Source: Helicobacteraceae bacterium (GTDB lineage: Bacteria; Campylobacterota; Campylobacteria; Campylobacterales; Sulfurimonadaceae). Taken from it: a stretch of 33,473 nt of DNA. The notes under the pieces are model-generated. The model was not told the DNA's origin. It saw only the letters and a list, made by a program, of their open reading frames with translations, and did no database searches. Every line of letters starts with the position of its first letter. Within the stretch, counting starts at the first letter, position 1. Where the stretch lies: positions 1-33,473 of the forward strand of contig JALSUN010000113.1 in assembly GCA_027061425.1 (NCBI GenBank), written 5' to 3'. The position numbers were made by a program, and so were the translations under genes. Shown here one piece after another: positions 30,655 to 33,473 of the stretch.

Positions 30655-31024
30655 GCGTTTTATTAGTTTGAGAATGGTTAATACTTCGCTTTCCTAGCAC
30701 ATAAAAAAGTGCGATCAAGAGAAGATAAAAACCTAACCATGTAAAGTTTGAAAGCGTGTTCCCTGCTTGATAGAGTGAAATATATAAGAGGATATCACTG
30801 AGTATCACAAGAAGTGTCCCAAGTTCGAGCAGTTTTTGAAGTTCCAGGCCTTGACGTTTGGCGAACATCCTCCAAAGATAGAAGTACCCTACAGCATACA
30901 TTAACAACAGGGTGCTAAAGCTCATATACATCAGTGGATTAGTAGTCAGTGTTTCTTTCAAGAGACTTCGCAATGAGATATCAACAAAACTGATGAGAAA
31001 GGGGAGTAAAATCCCTGCGAGCAA
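30650..31024 (-). CDS. Small four-helix membrane protein, function unknown
   Basis: The frame encodes about 124 residues with four predicted membrane helices (LAGILLPFLISFV; MYMSFSTLLLMYAVGYFYL; LLELGTLLVILSDILLYISL; WLGFYLLLIALFYVLG). It is not recognised. The TTG start used by the ORF track cuts into the first helix. The frame stays open upstream as [11 protein letters not shown], back to an ATA overlapping the dcd stop (ATAA), seven bases after an AAGGA. The true protein probably begins there, making it about 136 residues. Confidence 0.7.
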   Translation of the reverse strand: MLAGILLPFLISFVDISLRSLLKETLTTNPLMYMSFSTLLLMYAVGYFYLWRMFAKRQGLELQKLLELGTLLVILSDILLYISLYQAGNTLSNFTWLGFYLLLIALFYVLGKRSINHSQTNKTL

Positions 31025-31056
31025 AAAGAGCTCGACGAGGGCTTTGTAAAGAGGCT

Positions 31057-31617
31057 TTATTTTAAGATCCTTGGCAGTGTGATCCCTTCTTGGCCCTGGT
31101 ACTTTCCTTTTTTATCAGCATAAGAGGTCTCACATGCTTCATCGCCTTGTAAAAAGAGTACCTGTGCAATCCCTTCATTGGCATAGATCTTAGCTGGAAG
31201 CGGGGTAGTGTTAGAGATCTCTATGGTGATGTGACCTTCAAACTCAGGTTCGAAAGGGGTAACGTTAACGATGATACCACAACGTGCATAGGTTGATTTC
31301 CCCAGACAGATGGCAAGAACATCACGTGGAATTTTAAAGTACTCTACTGTACGTGCAAGTGCAAATGAGTTAGGCGGTACGATACAAACATCACCTTCAA
31401 AGTCAACGACATTAGCATCATCAAAATGTTTTGGATCAACAACAGTAGAGTTGAGGTTTGTAAAAATTTGAAACTCGTTACTGACACGAATGTCATAGCC
31501 ATAAGAGCTTAAGCCGTATGAAACGACGCCTTTGCCAACCTGGTCTTCACAAAACGGTGTGATCATCCCGTTTTCTACTGCTTGTTCTCGTATCCATGTG
31601 TCTGCTTTTAGTCCCAT
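31057..31617 (-). CDS. dcd: dCTP deaminase
   Basis: The 186-residue protein converts dCTP to dUTP, feeding thymidylate synthesis. It shows the family motifs [48 protein letters not shown] with the catalytic Glu, and [15 protein letters not shown]. Length is normal. AGAGGA lies 8 bases before its ATG, and it is divergent from accB with a 193-base shared control region. From memory, dcd, accB and accC are also neighbours in C. jejuni. Confidence 0.96.
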   Translation of the reverse strand: MGLKADTWIREQAVENGMITPFCEDQVGKGVVSYGLSSYGYDIRVSNEFQIFTNLNSTVVDPKHFDDANVVDFEGDVCIVPPNSFALARTVEYFKIPRDVLAICLGKSTYARCGIIVNVTPFEPEFEGHITIEISNTTPLPAKIYANEGIAQVLFLQGDEACETSYADKKGKYQGQEGITLPRILK

Positions 31618-31648
31618 AACTGTTTCCTCTGTTTTAGTGTGTAAATCT

Positions 31649-31693
31649 GTCTAAAAATGGGTCTATAAAACAAGGTTTAAAGCATTCTTAGAC
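31649..31693. promoter_or_regulatory. Inverted repeat in the dcd/accB divergent control region
   Basis: GTCTAAAAATG (31649-31659) and CATTCTTAGAC (31683-31693) form 11-base arms with one mismatch and a 23-base spacer. A minus-strand TATAGA, possibly the dcd -10, lies in the spacer. It could be an operator; no known consensus is recognised. Confidence 0.35.
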
Positions 31694-31810
31694 AAAAAAA
31701 TTACATCGATTAATATGATTTGTGATATTATATCGCAATAAATTTAAGAGCACTAGCGTACCTTTTCTAGGGTGCAAAGGTGTTTAGAAGCTATTTAGGA
31801 GCCTTTAACT

Positions 31811-32275
31811 ATGGAAAACAAGCAAATTAACGCACTTATCACTAAGTTTGACGAAAGTGGTCTTTCAAAGATCAAAATCACTAGAGACGGTTTTGAGATC
31901 GAGATGGAAAAAGCAACAGGTCTTGTTGCGGCACCAGTTCAAGCAGTAGCCGCGGCTCCAGTAGCACAAGCAGCACCAGTAGCGGCAGCTGCAGCTGCAT
32001 CTACAGCTCCAGCTCCAGCAACTGCAACAATCACGGGTGACACGATCGATTCACCAATGGTTGGTACATACTACGCAGCACCATCACCAGACTCTGCACC
32101 ATTTATAAAAGTGGGAGATACAGTGAAAAAAGGTCAGGCAGTAGCGGTTCTTGAAGCGATGAAGATCATGAACGAACTTGAAGCTGAGTTTGACTGTAAG
32201 ATCCTTGAGATCCTTGTGACTGATGGTCAGGCAGTTGAGTATGACATGCCACTATTCGTAGTTGAGAAGATCTAA
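31811..32275 (+). CDS. accB: Biotin carboxyl carrier protein of acetyl-CoA carboxylase
   Basis: The 154-residue protein has an N-terminal assembly region (about 1-37), a long Ala/Pro/Val-rich flexible linker (about 38-72) and a C-terminal biotinyl domain with SPMVGTYY and the biotinylation site VLEAMKIMNE (Lys118). It carries CO2 between AccC and AccAD in fatty-acid synthesis. TAGGAG lies about 9 bases before the ATG. accC starts 2 bases after its stop. Confidence 0.97.
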   Translation: MENKQINALITKFDESGLSKIKITRDGFEIEMEKATGLVAAPVQAVAAAPVAQAAPVAAAAAASTAPAPATATITGDTIDSPMVGTYYAAPSPDSAPFIKVGDTVKKGQAVAVLEAMKIMNELEAEFDCKILEILVTDGQAVEYDMPLFVVEKI

Positions 32276-32277
32276 AT

Positions 32278-33473
32278 ATGGCTGAGATCAAACGTATCTT
32301 GGTCGCGAACCGTGGAGAGATTGCTCTTCGCGCGATTCGTACTATAAAAGAGATGGGTAAAGAGGCGGTTGCTGTCTACTCTAAAGGTGACGAAGGTTCT
32401 GAGTACCTTAAACTTGCTGATGCTGCTATCTGTATCGGTGCCGCACCAAGTTCTGCATCATATTTAAGTATTCCAGCGATTATCTCTGCTGCAGAGATCA
32501 GTAACTGTGACGCGATCTTCCCAGGGTATGGTTTCTTGTCTGAGAACCAGGACTTTGTTGAGATCTGTACACACCATGACATTAAGTTTATCGGGCCGAC
32601 AGTTTCTGTTATGGAACTTATGAGTGACAAGTCAAAAGCAAAAGATGTGATGATCGCTGCTGATGTTCCTGTTGTTCCAGGTTCTGATGGTGCCATCCAT
32701 GACATTAAAGATGCTGCAGAGCGCGCTAAGATCGTAGGCTATCCTGTGATCTTAAAAGCTGCCCAAGGTGGTGGTGGTCGCGGTATGCGTGTGGTTGAAG
32801 AGGAAGCGGGTCTTAAAAATGCATTTTTAGCCGCTGAGTCTGAAGCGATAACGGCATTTGGTGATGGTACGATCTATATGGAGAAATTCATCGAAGCACC
32901 ACGCCATATCGAAGTTCAGATCATGGCAGACAGCCATGGTAACGTCCTTCACATCGGTGAGCGTGACTGTTCTATGCAGCGTCGTCACCAGAAGCTTATC
33001 GAAGAGTCTCCTGCACAGGTCTTGACACCAGAAGTACGTGAGCGTCTACATGCGGCTGCTGTTCAAGCAACAAAATACATTAAGTACGAAGGTGCGGGTA
33101 CATTTGAGTTCCTACTCGACAAAAACCTTGACTTCTACTTCATGGAGATGAATACCCGTCTTCAGGTTGAGCATACTGTCTCTGAAGAGGTAAGCGGTCT
33201 TGATCTTATAGAGTGGATGATCCGTGTAGCTGAAGGTGAAGCACTTCCAAGCCAAGAGAGCATTAACTTCCACGGTCACTCTATAGAGTGTCGTATCTCT
33301 GCAGAGGATTCTGTACGTTTCTTACCTTCACCGGGTCTTATCACTCAATGGGTTGCACCGGGTGGTCTTGGCGTTCGTATTGATACTCATGCACACGCAG
33401 GTTATAATGTACCTTCTACGTATGACTCTATGATCGGTAAACTGATCGTTAAAGCGGACACCCGTGAAAAAGC
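32278..33473 (+). CDS. accC: Biotin carboxylase of acetyl-CoA carboxylase (cut by window end)
   Basis: The frame begins ATG-GCT-GAG (MAEIKRILVANRGEIALRAIR) and is open to the end of the window, covering about 398 of roughly 450 residues. It is missing from the ORF track because no stop is reached. Visible domains are the N-terminal biotin carboxylase fold, the ATP-grasp domain with the glycine-rich loop KAAQGGGGRGMRVV, the HIGERDCSMQRRHQKLIEE stretch, and EMNTRLQVEHTVSE with the metal-binding and bicarbonate residues. It carboxylates biotin on AccB with ATP and bicarbonate. The C-terminal end lies outside the window. Confidence 0.97.
   Translation, partial: MAEIKRILVANRGEIALRAIRTIKEMGKEAVAVYSKGDEGSEYLKLADAAICIGAAPSSASYLSIPAIISAAEISNCDAIFPGYGFLSENQDFVEICTHHDIKFIGPTVSVMELMSDKSKAKDVMIAADVPVVPGSDGAIHDIKDAAERAKIVGYPVILKAAQGGGGRGMRVVEEEAGLKNAFLAAESEAITAFGDGTIYMEKFIEAPRHIEVQIMADSHGNVLHIGERDCSMQRRHQKLIEESPAQVLTPEVRERLHAAAVQATKYIKYEGAGTFEFLLDKNLDFYFMEMNTRLQVEHTVSEEVSGLDLIEWMIRVAEGEALPSQESINFHGHSIECRISAEDSVRFLPSPGLITQWVAPGGLGVRIDTHAHAGYNVPSTYDSMIGKLIVKADTREK

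Noticed and set aside
32376-32705. 109-residue minus-strand ORF at the right end
   Set aside because: Antisense shadow of accC, whose plus-strand frame is open to the window end.

Overview
The window looks like a chromosomal segment of a free-living member of the Campylobacterota (Epsilonproteobacteria), probably in the Sulfurovum/Sulfurimonas range. I infer this from an STT3/PglB-type oligosaccharyltransferase, a PglF-type dehydratase, a 7TMR-DISM sensor kinase, promoters with a clear TATAAT but no clear -35, AT-rich DNA, and two gene blocks (SurA-like chaperone/gltX/malic enzyme and dcd/accB/accC) that from memory also occur in Campylobacter jejuni. The species cannot be fixed from sequence reading alone.

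Layout. (1) 1-4.3 kb holds housekeeping genes: infA, a structured 314-base gap, a periplasmic parvulin-like chaperone on the minus strand, then gltX and malic enzyme on the plus strand. (2) 4.3-17.2 kb is a tightly packed minus-strand run, often with ATGA overlaps. It encodes a glycan assembly line: PglF-like dehydratase, WecA/WbpL-like sugar-phosphate transferase, PglB, three GT-B glycosyltransferases, a DegT aminotransferase, two methyltransferases, a Wzx-like flippase and, oddly, an exported ATP-dependent DNA ligase. (3) 17.2-24.0 kb continues on the minus strand with wbpE, wbpD, wbpB and wbpA homologues, the route to UDP-2,3-diacetamido-2,3-dideoxy-glucuronic acid. This part is interrupted by small selfish-looking genes: an S23-type four-helix-bundle protein, an antitoxin-like gene with a PIN toxin fused to wbpE, a citrate-lyase-like protein, and a second RHH/PIN pair. 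(4) 24.0-26.6 kb, plus strand: a methyltransferase and an AsnB-type amidotransferase. (5) 26.6-30.3 kb, plus strand: a histidine kinase/OmpR-type regulator pair, a BamE-like lipoprotein with a tandem 11-bp direct repeat in its promoter, and an ArsC-like protein. (6) 30.4-33.5 kb: a DUF465-like protein, a small membrane protein and dcd on the minus strand, then accB and accC (cut by the window end) on the plus strand.

Together the glycan genes suggest a lipid-linked oligosaccharide built on undecaprenyl phosphate by a WecA-like enzyme, flipped by a Wzx-like protein instead of PglK, and transferred to proteins by PglB. It probably contains a diacetamido-uronic acid that the AsnB homologue might amidate. 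The substrate assignments are inference.

The most unusual feature is a dispersed heptanucleotide repeat family (TTGGTTT / TTGAATG and variants, always in 7-base register). Ten or more short arrays lie between 17.4 and 24.8 kb, plus a perfect 11-copy array at 502-578. Arrays sit in intergenic gaps, directly after stop codons, inside open reading frames in frame (wbpE several times, the wbpD N-terminus, the citrate-lyase-like gene), at the junction where a PIN toxin is fused to WbpE, and on both sides of the S23 gene and of the antitoxin/PIN cassette. This pattern suggests that the arrays mark, or take part in, insertion of small cargo genes into the wbp operon.
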